Assembly: GCA_021234155.1 (NCBI GenBank)
Contig: JAJEKV010000013.1
Coordinates: 2,697,252 to 2,761,251 of the forward strand
Reading direction: 5' to 3'
Length of the DNA: 64,000 bases
DNA from: Isoetes taiwanensis
Lineage: Eukaryota; Streptophyta; Lycopodiopsida; Isoetales; Isoetaceae
Made by a program: the position numbers and the translations under genes
Part shown: in pieces, positions 11,441 through 24,299 of the stretch
Numbering within the stretch: the first letter of the stretch is position 1
Layout of the letters: the number at the start of each line of letters is the position of its first letter
The notes under the pieces: model-generated
Seen by the model: the letters and a program-made list of their open reading frames with translations, nothing else
The model's database searches: none
Told to the model about the DNA's origin: nothing

Positions 11441-13210
11441 TCAGTTTGCTCAGAGCAGAGCAGAACTGAGCCCTCTGGTTGATTCCTAGCGCAGACAACA
11501 GAGTAGAGCCGTCAGTTCGCAGACTGCTTTGCTGTTTAAAAAATGTATTTTGGATGGGTTATGACTCTGATGATGTTCAAGCTTCTTTATATGCCGGAAT
11601 AAAAAGGATTCAGAAGTGCCACTTTGGTTTTCATGTTCAATAAACAAGAAAGAGTTTAATGCAAGACTTATTTTAAAACCTCATCATGTCTGTGAAAGAC
11701 AGCCTGGACGACTGATAATATATCTGCCTTATTAGTGAAATGCACCATGCCCAACATTCCCTTCAGTTGCTGCAAACTGATAATAATAGCCACTCCAGAT
11801 ACAAAGCCAAGGACTGTTGCATGTGACAAGAAATCAACAAGGAAACCAAGCTTGTTTGTACTCAAAAGACCCGGTATATCTTTAGAACCTTGTTGAAATT
11901 GGACTACACACAACTATGCATTGCAATGCAGACCTTAAAAGACCAAGCGAAGCCTGAAATATTCCAGCAAAAAATGTAAATGTGAAAGCTACAGACAAGT
12001 AAAGGGCAGGATCTTTCGTATGATCGATCACTGATCTCAACATGTTACCAAGGACAAGTGAAAGAATAGCTGATGGTCCTGCTGCAATTTCTCTAGAGCT
12101 TCCCATTACACAGTAGACCAAAGGTGGTATGAAACTGGATAACATGAATTTTTGTTAAGGATAACATGAATTTCTGTAAAGATACTTACACAGCCCTATA
12201 ACTGGGGGAAGATTGGCTATCTTTGCGTAAGCAATGCCCTACAAAAAATAAGAACATAAGAACTTCTGAGGGACGATTTTTCCCACTCTGTTTTCTTTTG
12301 CAATTTAAATTAGCATCTAGTTAATCAAGAAATAAACCTGTGGTATGGACAGGCTTGCAATGGTTAATCCAGAAACTAACTCAGACTTCAAGTCTGTTAG
12401 ATTGTAGTGTGGCAACCAACTGAGAATTGGGAATAGGTACTGGAGGCTTAAAAGGCATTGCTGGTACTTTGGCTGATTTTTGAACTGTCTGAACCCCTAC
12501 AAGAGAATGGGGGCTATAGTGTCTGGCATATTGACAAAAATTTTGACACTAAGTGAACCTCCAATATCCCTAAATTGGTCAAAATCCCGACACTATACTA
12601 GACGTCATCATTGGTCACTGGGGTGACTACCATTCTATCAAGAGTGTGACAAAAAAAGTTCGACACCTGCGACCTGTATTGTGACAAATTAGCATCACAT
12701 ATAATAGTAGTTTAGTGCCAAGAATATCAACAAGCATTATATTGAGTTCCACTATGGTTTATGACAAGGTTACATCAAGTTTAGGTATTATTTGTGCCAA
12801 AACTACAAATATATAGTGACAAGCTTTGAAAACATATTGTGTCAAGACTACATTAAGCATTGTGTTGAGATGCAGTATGGTTTATGACAAGCTTGCATCA
12901 ACTTACAAGTATGATTTGTCCCAAAACTACAAATATATATTGACAAGCTTTGAGTTACATATTGTGTCAAAATTACATCAATGTATACTTGCAAGGGCAC
13001 TAGTTTGTGTAATAGTATCAACTTAGCAAAAAGCTTTGTGAAGAATTAACAAGCACCATTCTCAAGATAGTGACAATCTAGCACCAAAACCTTGCCAAGA
13101 AAATACCCATACATACTAATTGCAACGTACTACACATTGTTGTAGAAAATGTAACAATAAAATTTCAAAAACGGGAAAAGTAATAACACCTTTGATAGAT
13201 GAAGACAAAA

Positions 13211-13565
13211 TAACCAATTACATTATCTACAAGGATTGGAATACAACAAAGGAATTGAGCATGGAATTTGCTCTCTGTATCAGGAGATGAAATGACTTTC
13301 TTTTTGGCGTAGATTCCTGCTGATGGTCTTCTGCACATTTCTTGGTGCTGCTTAACGTACATTTGAAAGCAGTAACTTCATCTTCTAGCTTGCATTTCTG
13401 GTAGTGGAGGTTTCGTACAGCAAGCTGCCTCAGAACCCTTCAAAATCAGTTGCACTGATATTTAAAAATCCAAAACACATTTTTACAAACCTGAAGGTCT
13501 GAATTGTCTTTTTCCTCGACAAGATCACCGAGCCTCTTGATCTCATAGTGCTCCTCCTTTGGAAG
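13211..13565 (-). pseudogene. Coding-like segment carried inside the CACTA element, unrecognised
   Basis: On the minus strand an open stretch containing EHYEIKRLGDLVEEKDNSDLQ ends at a GT donor (13491/13490). A second open stretch after an AG near 13439 reads VLRQLAVRNLHYQKCKLEDE and continues to a stop near 13211, passing CAEDHQQESTPKRKSFHLL. The heptad-like, charged composition suggests a coiled coil. I do not recognise the parent gene. It resembles cargo captured by the transposon, but the reading frame is the only evidence. Confidence 0.35.
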
Positions 13566-15189
13566 TAAGATAACATGCCAGTTCATCAACTGAATACTAA
13601 CCAGTCAATAAAGACATCTACGTTGATGACCGTTCCATCTCTCTTCAACTTTACTTCCAAAGACAGTGTAGTGAGTTAGAATTATGGGCTGTTGTAGCTG
13701 CAGATTTTCAAGACATGCTTTATTCTGGTACCTATGTGTGCCAACGACCTCTGAAAGTACAAAAATTCAGTCCTTGTAGAAGTGCAATCGTGTGTACGCA
13801 GAAACAAATGAAATCTGAAACCAGGAAATGGTTGTCTGGCGATCTGGTAGTGCCAGATTCCATCTACTTTAGCTTCAGATAATCTCTTGATGCTGGTAAG
13901 ACTCTGCAAAAAAGCACTTGAAGTTGAATTTTGCATGTAAGAAAGACAGAACAGGTTTTGTGCATTAATACCTTCTGTGTGCATCGTGGCCAATAGAGTG
14001 ATTTTCTCTTCTATAGATTCTCTGTTCAATATGGTGGAAATCTTTGTTTCTTCTATGGCCATACCTAACCTTGCCGAAAACCACAGCCACAGCCATAACT
14101 TGCTTCAACAGCCTCACCTTGAAAAAGCATAGCCATATCCATAGCTTGGCACGTTTTACACTGAGGAAGAGGTGCATTTGCAAAAAGATAGAAACAATGA
14201 TGGCGATGGCCTACGGGCAAGTCTACCAAAACACAAATTGATCTTGATATGTATGTTGATGACTGGTAAACGATTAGGTGGTCCAGGCAGAGATGCTGTT
14301 AAGGAGGCAGCTAAATTGCCATGCAGAGAAGACGAGGAATTTGCAGTTTATGCAAAAAGCTTTGGAAGACCACTTAATCATGCCCTGCAGGAAGAGGCTG
14401 GGCTAGTTTTTACTTTGCGGCCCCCTTCCCTGTCCCGGTGAAGGTGACGACCTGCAGCAAGTCTTTTTGTCGCGACATGAATCCTTTGCACCATGAATTC
14501 TTTGTCGCGACATGGTTGATTGCTTTGTTGGTGGTTTTGTTGTAGAATCAAGAACAGTTTTTTTTTGTCTTCTTCCGCCTGTTCTGTAGTATTCACCTGC
14601 TGCATGCCGTAGTGTTCACCGGGACGGGGGCCGCAAATGGATGGTGCGACTGGAAGGGAATTCAGCTGATGTCGATGTAGATCCACGAAGGAAGACATGA
14701 TGGTGAAAGGAAGAAGACGAAAGAGTTTGCCATCTTAAGGAGAAGAGTGGAGAGGGTTCAGAGAATGAAGAAAAGAAGTAAGAAACGTGTATTTAAGACC
14801 TGTAGGATCAAATGCAAATAACTAGAAAAACTGATTGCCACTCTTTAGAACTTCTGAATCAAAGACATAAATCGTATTCCATGTTGCAGAAGCTCCGTTT
14901 GCTAGAAATTGAATCGAAAAAACCTATCCTCATCTTGCAACCGAAAAACTAAAGCGAAGATCAAGGATTCAATGACCAAGCCAGAAGCTGCAAACCACGA
15001 AAAGGGGAAATAACCGAGCCCAACATATTAAAGGCCTGAGCGCTCAGATCTGATAATTCTTCGAATTTTACCATACTTTGGTGCTCATAAGACCCATTTG
15101 AACTCACAAATCTCTATCCAGGCCAAAGAAAAACATGTCCAGCAGAAAGGGCAGAGAAAAGTTTCTATAACCCAACACTTTTGGCATGC

Positions 15190-15350
15190 CCTACTACCAG
15201 AGAAAGGAAAGAAGAAGAAGGTTTGAGTAAAAGAGGCGCTCAAATCCGAGGCGCCAAGAATACCGCCAAAAAGAAAGACAGGAAAAAAGAAGAAGATTTG
15301 AGCAGAAGAGACGCTCAAATCCGAGACGCCAAAAAGACCGACCAATCAGA
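15190..15350. repeat. Short direct duplication inside the CACTA element
   Basis: Two copies of about 75 bp sharing 'gaagaagrtttgagyaraagaggcgctcaaatccgagrcgccaa'-type sequence (about 15213-15262 and 15290-15340). Non-coding as far as can be seen. Confidence 0.6.
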
Positions 15351-18339
15351 AAGGAAGACTAGGATCAAAATCTAAGCCCTTGATTTATCCTTGATCTGAT
15401 GGCCAACATTAAATAAACACAAATAAATTTTCAGGGCCCTCGTATCGGGCAGGGTATGTTTAGGTAATTGTGCCCCACCAGCTGCACTGCATGAGCTGTT
15501 CAACATGGCCTCCGTGGGCTTTTTGGGATCATACCTCAAGGAGATTGGTCTCCGTAAACGATAAAAATATATTATATTTTATTTTAGCTTTTTATATTTT
15601 AATGTAGTCATATGTAACATACAAAAAAATATTGCCTTACCCAAAGACACAGTAAATGTCAACCACCTTAAGGTTTTCAAAAACATTTTTTAGTGTTTTT
15701 ACACTGTAAAAGCAATTTTGTCAACATGATACTATGATGAAATGTAGGGGGGTCGGGCCTCTGTGATGATGCATAAGAGCAGAATGTGCCCTGCCTCTGG
15801 GTGGCAATAATGCCCTCGAGCGAAATCATACCATTTCTGTAGTCACGGTGCAGCGTCCTTTGGACAAACCAGCAAGGGTTGAGAAAGCGGGAGCAATCCT
15901 CTTGGTATGGTTCCTTAGAAGGCCAAAGCAGATTTATCAGTAGGGCAAAGCCCTTTTGGGCACGCACCGATGATATTGATTGAAACTATATTTACGCCTA
16001 GTATACCGTTGCATCTGTACATGTTGGAAATGTTAGGAGAGTGGTAGGTCACTAACGTGGCTGCTCCCTCTAGGTGTCCCGACTACGGTACCGGCTACCA
16101 ATAAAATAATATATGATAAAATGTATAAACAAACATCATGGCATACTTGTCAATTTTATTTTTTTTGAGGATTGTTGGCATTCATTTGTTCTGCCAAAAG
16201 GTTCAAGGATGAAGCACTTATGCATCGAATACCAGCCACTGTAACCATGTATGGAGTAGTCGGTTTTGTTGGCCATTTGCCCTTGCACTAGTGAACTATT
16301 TCTTATGGTTACCTATGCCTTACTCCACGTTAATAATCTGCTTTCTCTAAGTCTTTTACATTGCATTTGGTCGATTTTGTCTTTAGTTGCATTTGACAAA
16401 TTGAACGAATCATGCATAATGCCATTAATTAACAAATCATCTATAATGCAAACCAGTGTTTTAAATGAAGTCATGAAAAGAACATATGAATGTTTGTACT
16501 GTTTTTATGCCCAAATATAAAACTAAAGCAGTTTTCCCTAAAGATCCTTCAAGCCCCCCTTCTTTGGTAAAAGTATTAGTCTTATTTTGGATTCTCTTTC
16601 CAAACTTTGAATGTGTCAAAACCTAGAGAGAGTGTGTGTTATTTTGAGATTTTAGATAAATAACTTCACGAAGTACCACCTGGTCTATTATTGAAGGATA
16701 AGGAATGTTCAACTTAGCAAGGATCTAGCAAATATGGACATTCAATAACTAGGAATAACTATAGTGATTTTGCATCTTTTCTCTCACAAAGTCTTTGCAA
16801 AGGCCAAGTAACTAGAGTGAGAATGTTGAGTGTGTAGGATAAGTAGAGGCGTATGAAGATGGAACAATGGCATATGGACACATGGCATGTGGTGACAACA
16901 TGGATACATTTAGCAAGGTACAAGGGCCATAGTCACTTAGCCCCCCTGACAGCCATGACAAGATGCAACACTGTCGTCCATCGTTCAAAACTTGCTTAAC
17001 CATTTTGGCTAGAAGTTAAAAATATGCCAAGTCATCGCGTGATGTGCCACCTGATCCAAGAAAGTGCTCTGTCATCATGGAAAAAGATTCTTATCCAAAA
17101 AAAAAAGGCGTGTTAATCTTCATTTTTTATGTCATCACATAGTTTGCCAATTACCTTTGCCACTTCATCATTCACCTTGCCATGTCACCATGGTGGTTTT
17201 CACAAAAACACTCATTTTTGTTGACGAGTTCTTGAATGGAGGATTCAACAGTCTTTATAACCACCACTTGGAGAAGGGATGGTCTTCTGCCCACAAAACG
17301 TGATCTCCAGGGTAAGTGACGTTATGAGTCCATTGGCAGAGCCAGTTCACAGTTTTGGGTCTATCCATTACTAGGGCCTTCTTAGAGAACTTTTGGGGCA
17401 AGTTATAAGAGATGCAATCTACAAGATCGGTCTAGATTGGAGTGGCATTTATTTTTACCTTTGTGTATTCTGTGAATGCATTTATTCATCATTTATCTCT
17501 AGTTCATAGAGGTTGCTTATATATGTTATGTACATTACAAGTATCTCGTATTTGATAAGTCTTCTTTTCCTAATAGGTTTGCTCCTTTGTCCATATTGCT
17601 AAGTACTCTTTACCATTTACTCTTATCTTATCTTATCTTCATCCAACTAGTTCATAGGTATCCAAATCATTTTTGAATCATACCAAGTAATATCCCTTGG
17701 TGCAGTACTATATTTCATGTATGAATAACACAATTTTGTTGAAATACTAGATACAAAATTTGATGGCATTCTGTTATAAGCTTTAAGAAAATGTTGTAGC
17801 AACAACAACCCACCTAAATTGCACAAGTGCTCCTCACAATTCAGTTGAAATATTAGATAAAAATTTGGATACCATTTTGTTACAGGTCTTAAGAAGAGGT
17901 TGTTACATCTTAGTTATAATATTGTTCAAAAGTTGTCGCAATAATCCACTTAAATTGCGATAAAAAGTTGATAAAAAAATGTCATTGCCTTGGACGAGAT
18001 ATTTGACACTATGCACTAGACACAAATTTGACACAACACAAGCACTTTGTGTCAAGATAGTAGCAGTCGACACAAAATTGTCACTACACCTATGGCTTGT
18101 CACAAGGGTTGACACTATACCTCCCATCCTCTTGTAGTGAACGGATCATCTGGGAAGAAAGTCTCTCTCATAAAAGATAGAAAGGCGAGGACAAAATTTT
18201 TGGACTGTGGGAGAGGTACTTCATGTGGCCAGCTTTTAAAACTTTCACTCTGCTGGTTGGAGATGTCCATTGAAGGATCTGCTTCCAGATCCAAAGATCC
18301 AAATTTGGAAACAGTTGAAGTTGCAGTTTTCATGTGCTT

Positions 18340-20360
18340 TCTTCCAGATCTTAAGGAATGGCTATGGAGGTTGTCCCAAGTGTAGCAGTTTTATAGGAGG
18401 CTAAAAGTCTAAAAGTCCAACTGTGAGGTCCAGACGGAAGGCACTCCTTGGCAATGAGGGTGCTTTGTGTTGTGTATTATTCTGCAAATGGACTCTGCTT
18501 GATCACAATCTTGTGCATTATTGCTGCTAGAATTTGATGCATAATGCTGTGAATATTAGCTCAGATCTGAAGGACAGCAAGCGATCCTTTTCTGTGAAAA
18601 TATTGGGGGTTAGTCCCCACCATTACAGGAGTTAAGTACTTGCAGCTGAAATTTTATACGTAGCTAAAAGAACAAGGTTTGAACCCTTATCAATAGAAAA
18701 GTGAATTACAACCCTCTGGAAATTTCTGGTTTAAAGTTACCACCAATGACACATGGCGCCATTTTCATGATTAGGGTATTCTAGCTGTAGTTTTACGAAG
18801 GCCTTGAAGTATCAGATAGTTTTCTCTAGAGAACATGAGTTTTGTGCTTATTTGCTAAGTTGGACAAAAGATCATGTTTTATGTGCTTTCATGTGGTTAT
18901 GTTGGCATCATGCTCCGGCAATCTCCTGCGTTCCTGTAAGAATCGATTGAGAGATTATGCGATTGAGAGATAATGTCATCAACTGACATTCACAGTCTAT
19001 TGGCCTTGCCAAATAATACCATTCAACACAAAAATTTTGAAAGAGGAAGAAGATATTGGCCTTGCCAATTAATACCATTGGGTATGAGAACTTTGAAACA
19101 GGGCATTTTGCTTATTTGATGAAGTTAACGATCTTGAATAAACTGATACAGTATGCAGAGAAACTTTAAATTATCTAAAGTCGTAAGACTAACTGGTTGA
19201 ATTTGTTTATTTCATGCATATTATAATTAAGGCGTCCCTAATATTTGTTGACATTCTTCTATGTATTCCAATGAATTACCTACTAGCTAGAGCTCAGATG
19301 ATGCATTTTGAAGAACTATATCACTAGGCTGCTTGAAATGTTGCTGCCAATCCTTGAAAAGAATCGCCTTCGAAGAATTCCACTGCACTGTTGCCCGAAA
19401 TTCCATTGTAGAATTCCGCCCAGCCTGTTGCCCAGAATTCCACCGCCCTGTTGCCCAGAATTTCATTGTAGAATTCCGCCCTGGATAATAGGATATTCTT
19501 TTGATCTTAATATTGATGGAAGATATTGGGTGTGACAAGATATTTGTAGTTGACTAGATTGGATTGTGTAAGGCCAGGATAAATTTGTTAGAAACTCTAG
19601 AATCACAGTCCAATTTCAAATGGCCTAGGCCATAAGAACAGCATGTTACTACTTACTATCGCTATATTTTGTCATGTTTGTTTCCCTAATAAATCAAACA
19701 GAAAGCCATATAGACATGTTCGTACTTCAATCTAGAACAGACAAAAACTGATATTGACATGTTCTAGAAAGGCAACATAGCAATTGGGGAAATTTGCTTA
19801 AGTTATTGACATGTTCTAGGAAGGCAGCATAGCAATTGAGGAAAATTTGCTTAGGGCATATAAAACTCTATACACAAAAATCCTTTTTGGTTTTTTTCTT
19901 TACATTCTTTATGAAGCATATAGCTTCAATATTATATATGTAATGTTGAAAACAATGTGTATGTGAAATAATGTTTACATCCAATGTATTTCATACTTAG
20001 CTTATCGTGCATTCTCAATCACAGACGTTAATACTAGGCTCAACCTTCAAACGTTTCACGTTGACAGAAATACTAGGTTTAGCCAGGTTCAACCTTCAAA
20101 CGTTTGAAGATGACAACAAATTCTCAACAGTAGTCAGCCATCTCCACTTTGATGTCTCATGAACCTATGTTGATGTACACTTAGAAAACTTGTGTTTCGA
20201 TCGATTTGTTGAAGTAGATTCTCATTATGGTAGAGGATACGTGCTCGTTGCAGACATTTATTTCGATGTATGCATGTGGAAACAACATGATATATTTTTT
20301 CTTTCTTCTATTGGGTTTCACACCATTCCACAGATATACAAATCCCCCTTTGCAGGAGTA
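18340..20360. other. Upstream of the sulfate-transporter pseudogene, no other gene
   Basis: Would contain the old promoter of the transporter. There is a B-box-like 'ggtttgaaccc' near 18677, a short duplicated segment 'ttgacatgttctagraaggcarcatagcaattg' (19755 and 19807), and a 'cgccctgttgcccagaattcca' repeat cluster at 19380-19480. No coding evidence. Confidence 0.45.
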
Positions 20361-21850
20361 AGTTGGGGAAGAGAAATGTTCGCGGCGGCCTTGGCCGCCG
20401 CGATAAATTTCTTGTACTTATAAAGTATAAACCCTTTTGACATGACATTGGAGTGCCAAACAAGTATGGAGCACTTATTGGCATGAAGTTATATGGGATG
20501 TAAGGCACTGAATAAATATCCATATATGGGATATGGGATATGTTAATCCCATATTGTACTTATTAACATATTAACATAATAACATATCCCATATGAGGCA
20601 TATGTTAATCCCATATTGTACTTATTGGGAGCACTGAATGGGCTTCCCTATAACGTGGAGAACAAGTTACGTGGTGTTCTGTGCCACGTGTCAGCAATAC
20701 AATGGCTGGAGCAGAGAATCTCCACAAAAAAACAATGAATATTTTGTCATGGAAATGAAAGTGTGCTAAAAATTGCCACGTGGCAGCATAGGGTTCGATG
20801 AGAGGGCATAACAGCACCTAACTGTTCTTTACGTAGATTTATACTTCACATAAGTTTAGTTGTTAAGAGTGCATGTTAAATTTTTTATCTATCTATCTAA
20901 GTTGTTTAAGAGTGCACGTATCTATTCTCAGGCAATTAGATGTGTGGGTTTGGATGGAGAGGAATCCTCGCCAAAACTAAAATTTAAATGTGGTTAGCCG
21001 CCATGGCGCAAACACCTCAGTTCGTTGACAAACTTTGCAACCCTTGGCACTTGTTAACATCATGCAACCAGTTTGCCATGTTCAAAGCGCACACTTGCCA
21101 AGCCTACTTGACACACACTGCAGAAGGGACAAAGATAAAAGGAAAAGGACTTGGAATTGAGTTAAATTGTATCATATGCTTATATTCCCTTTTTCCATTT
21201 GCTTAATTTGATTATTTTCAACCAATAGTTCGTCGCCAACAATAATATGTTCGTAATGCATGGTTGGGAGAAATTCTTTGGATATTTTGATGTAAATTGT
21301 TGCATTGAATTTTATCTCCATCGACTATTAGAGTTCTGAGAGTAAAATTTCACTTGATCTCAACTGAAATTTTTAGTATCTGAAAGTTATTAATAACAGA
21401 ATTCTATCTGAAGAACAAATTGTATTTACATTGAATTCAAAAATCAGATATATACATCAATTCTATATCAAAATCTACTTCAAATCTATATCAAAATCTA
21501 GAATATGAGCTATCCCATTTTCCATTTGCTTAGTTTGACTATTTTCAACCAATAGTTGGTTGCCAACAATAATATGTTCAAGATGCCATTTCAAAATGAG
21601 AATGAGAATGAGAATTATTTTTTATCGTCCACTGAGGCCTATCGGCCTATGGGACCCATAAGGAGCGCAATATGGGATTAACATATCCCATATAGGGATA
21701 TTTATTCAGTGCCTTACATCCCATATAACTTCATGCCAATAAGTGCTCCATACTTGTTTGGCACTCCAATGTCATGTCAAAAGGGTTTATACTTTACAAG
21801 AAACTTATCGCGGCGGCCAAGGCCGCCGCGAACGTTTCTCTTCCCCAACT
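20361..21850. mobile_element. Non-autonomous TIR element with palindromic termini (copy B)
   Basis: Long terminal inverted repeats of about 180-195 bp (20361-20555 and 21669-21850) are nearly identical: both run from 'agttggggaag' through 'ttttgacatgacattggag' to 'gttaatcccatatt'. Each contains a GC palindrome 'cgcggcggcc' / 'ggccgccgcg' (20381-20402 and 21809-21830). The interior (20637-21620) is the dispersed 1-kb repeat also seen at 9496 and 48285. No transposase ORF. No clear target duplication is visible at the outer ends, so superfamily is unassigned. Confidence 0.8.
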
Positions 21851-21859
21851 CGTCTATAC

Positions 21860-22810
21860 ATGCATTTTGTTGCCTTGTGTTCAGTGCCTGCACGATAGAA
21901 AAATACTGACCATAACGACTCGTTACTAAAGATGTTCCAAACATACAAAAATTGAACTGTGTTTGAGCATGGGGAATTCTAACCTCTGTAGTTTAAGGAG
22001 CCCTATAAATACTGCTCCATCTTTTGATGTCATTTTTTCTGGCCAGGGATTTCCCTCGGACATTTACTGTCGTGGAAAAAGGGCCCTAAGATTGATATGT
22101 AAAGGCATTTTTTGGTAATTAAGTTGGTGTATAAGGTATTATGGTAGTGGTGTGTAGGGGTAAATTGATAATTTGTTTATATGTTTATTTGTAAACAATG
22201 TATTTGTTTGAACTACAGAGGCAATTTGAAACGTGTAGGGCAATATAGTAATCACTAATATTGGTAGTTTGTTTATTAAAGGCAAAGGCAACTTACTTCA
22301 TACTTGCAATCTTGCCCCGACATCCAATCACGCTTATCGCGTAGCCTCGAACCCTAGCACAATTTACCTGACATTCTCAGCATTTACAGAGCATTTTGAT
22401 GACAGATTTTTCGCATTTTGGACCAGAGTTTTGGCATCTTTATACTTACCACAAAACAAATTACTAAGAGAGCCTCAGAACTCTATAGAATAGCATGAAC
22501 AGAGTCGTCCAAGATGCAAAGAAAGGACTACCAAAGGGGCCAACTAAAAAAAAAGAGAGAAAGACACCAATGCTGCAATACAATTTCCCAATCTCTTAAA
22601 CATATGAAGGGCTTGTTCTACATAGAAACGTGATAACATTGGTACGAGATATGTGAATGAGCGAGATTGTTCCAAGATTGAATAAATCCCCCAACTGCAT
22701 TGGCTGATCTTGAGCTACACTACAGAGATTGAAATGGGTTTTCAATCAAATACAAAGATTTTTGATTCCTATCTAAATTTCATCACGTTACTTCTGCTTT
22801 GTACCTGGGA
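21860..22810. other. No gene recognised
   Basis: AT-rich filler between the TIR element and the gene-fragment mosaic. No motif-bearing ORF. Confidence 0.4.
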
Positions 22811-22815
22811 ACTTT

Positions 22816-23045
22816 GTGGCTGCAGCAGTTTCCTTCTCTTCTGCTTTGGCAAAACAGATGATTCAGACCCAATTTCTTTTTCATTATCACTTCCTAATTC
22901 CTTGCTCGGGTTTGCTTCCCTGCATGGCCTCTGTTTTTTCTTCTCAGGATCCCTTTCTTTTTTGCCTTCTCTTTCTTTGCAAGAATCTCTTTCTTTGCCC
23001 TGCTTTTCTTTCTCAAATCCCTCTTCTAATCCCTCATATCAGGAT
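22816..23045 (-). pseudogene. Charged exon-like fragment (Lys/Glu-rich), unrecognised
   Basis: The minus strand is open for about 75 codons with strong bias: GLEEGFEKEKQGKERDSCKE, then KKERDPEKKKQRPCREAN, GSDNEKEIGSESS and LPKQKRRKLLQPQSSQ, followed by a GTAC donor-like site near 22807. The composition and the PKQKRRK stretch suggest a disordered nuclear protein. It does not fit the next part of the adjacent CPSF160 sequence, so it appears to come from another gene. The overlapping plus-strand frames are Leu/Ser/Phe-rich complements and were not called. Confidence 0.4.
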
Positions 23046-23059
23046 GTCAGATATACATA

Positions 23060-23822
23060 CTGTTGCTGACCATATAACTGTATGCTGCTTTATACTAAGC
23101 GCTGTTACAGAGCATGTATGTTGTTTCATAGCCACACGACCTGCCCACGTAGGCTCCTGCTCATGCAGGACAACCACTGCTGGCTCCATGAATCCTGTAC
23201 TATAGCCAAACAGAGAGAAATGTTAGTTACAATACTTGAAAGTTGTCAAATGTATAGAATAAGGAGTGAGAGCAACTTGCCATGTAGAAATACAAAATCT
23301 TTTATATGCTTCATATCAAAACCCCGCAAGTCCACAGCATCAGAGGATTCAATACGTGCGTAAACATTGCTTTTAGACTCATCTTCTCCCTGGACCATAA
23401 TGCCTACAATTTACATAACAAGTTAATCACCAAATTGTCAACCGCCAAATCGGCTTATATAGAAACTCCGAAGCGGTTGTACAATATTTTCAAGCGGCAA
23501 GCAATCACGTTGTAGCGCGCCAAAGACACAAGACGAAAAGCATGGGGGTAAACATAAAAGAGGACTGTTGCATTTCAAAACTCAACACGTGTTTCAAGCA
23601 TCGAAGTTCCATAATTAAATTTGAAAACGGAAAGGCTTTGAGTACCTGGGATGCTATCAACATAACCAGTTGACAACCATACACTAGAACAGCAACACAT
23701 CTTCCTTGTGAATCAGCACGCGCCAAAGGTCCTGTTAAAAACTTTTCCCGACCCCTTTTCAAATGCTGATGCTCAGGTCCCTCGTAAAAATGCAAAGAGC
23801 TGAGCCAACACATTACATTCAC
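23060..23822 (-). pseudogene. CPSF160 (cleavage and polyadenylation specificity factor subunit 1) gene fragment
   Basis: Three collinear minus-strand exons. About 23815-23646 reads FYEGPEHQHLKRGREKF, GPLARADSQGRC and VLVYGCQLVML (donor GTACT). 23403-23281 reads YARIESSDAVDLRGFDMKHI and KDFVFLHG. 23194 to about 23060 reads FMEPAVVVLHEQEPTWAGRV and KQHTVIWSA. These are consecutive stretches of the N-terminal beta-propeller region of CPSF160, the large subunit of the pre-mRNA 3'-end processing complex. The second intron is GC-AG: CATG^GCAAGT to TACAG^GATT, restoring HG-F-MEP. Only about 150 of some 1,400 residues are present, and the last exon runs into a stop. It is a captured or duplicated piece, not a functional gene. 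Confidence 0.85.
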
Positions 23823-24299
23823 AAATCAATTCAATAATATACCACCACGTGTATCATATGGAAATTACTATAAATCTTGGACTATTAGCTTACAGAATTA
23901 TAAGACAGCACAATGACATAGCCATGGGTTTCACAAGCATGACCTGCTAGCTTTTGCCTAGAAGAATGTTCCTAGAAGAGAAAAGGTGCAAGTGCCTATT
24001 TGGTGCCCAGGGGTTTCTAGTAGACAATAATAAAATGTTTCTTTCTTCTATGTCATCAGGAACGCAACCTCGTATCTCATAATCTTTCTTTCTTATATGT
24101 CATCAGAAACACAACCTTGTGACTCATAATATACTGGACATGTGAAAGCAAAAGGCTCTTCAAATCCAACTTTGGCCAGACTATCAACTCATTGAACAAA
24201 AACTGGGAAGCCAATAATACTTGAGGGACTGCTGCTTTGTATTGATAGGTTCTGCAGAACCAAGAAGATATGGACTGCAACAAGTGCAAAAGTAGGACT

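Larger units (their letters stand above)
12495..18139. mobile_element. CACTA (En/Spm-type) DNA transposon, non-autonomous, 5,645 bp
   Basis: The right end read inward on the minus strand starts CACTACAAGAG (18139 down). The left end is the matching CCCTACAAGAG (12495 up), and both continue into '...atgggrg...tatagtgtc' as terminal inverted repeats of about 29 bp. A 3-bp target duplication AAC flanks it (12492-12494 and 18140-18142), as expected for CACTA elements. Removing the element and one AAC joins the two halves of a sulfate-transporter exon in frame. The subterminal regions (12540-13140 and 17990-18120) hold many 'ttgtgtcaa'/'tgacaagctt' motifs in both orientations, typical of transposase-binding repeats. 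No TNP2-type transposase is recognisable inside. The left tip has one mismatch from CACTA. Confidence 0.9.
11668..18333 (-). pseudogene. Plant SULTR-type sulfate transporter, truncated and split by a CACTA insertion
   Basis: The minus-strand first exon starts with ATG at 18333 and reads to KNFVLAFLSFMRETFFPDDP. The frame resumes at 12491 as RQFKNQPKYQQ, LFPILSW and ELVSGLTIASLSIPQ, ending at donor 12338. Exon 2 (12238-12190) reads GIAYAKIANLPPVIGL and has clean AG and GTAAGT borders. Further pieces carry SSFIPPLVYCVMGSSREIA (about 12140-11925) and LGFLVDFLSHATVLGF with TNKADILSVVQAVF (about 11850-11675). These are the N-terminal half of H+/sulfate symporters up to about the fifth membrane segment. 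The remaining membrane segments and the STAS domain are not seen downstream. Besides the 5.6-kb insertion, the exon 2/3 junction lacks a normal acceptor. Family certain, subgroup not assigned. Confidence 0.85.

Noticed and set aside
20361..20412. Helitron 3' end, suggested by a GC-rich hairpin near a terminus
   Set aside because: No CTRR after the hairpin, and the same structure occurs in both ends as a terminal inverted repeat.
22710..23205. Plus-strand ORFs rich in Ser/Phe/Leu
   Set aside because: They are complements of a Lys/Glu-rich minus-strand exon and of the CPSF160 exon, which have clear homology or splice borders.
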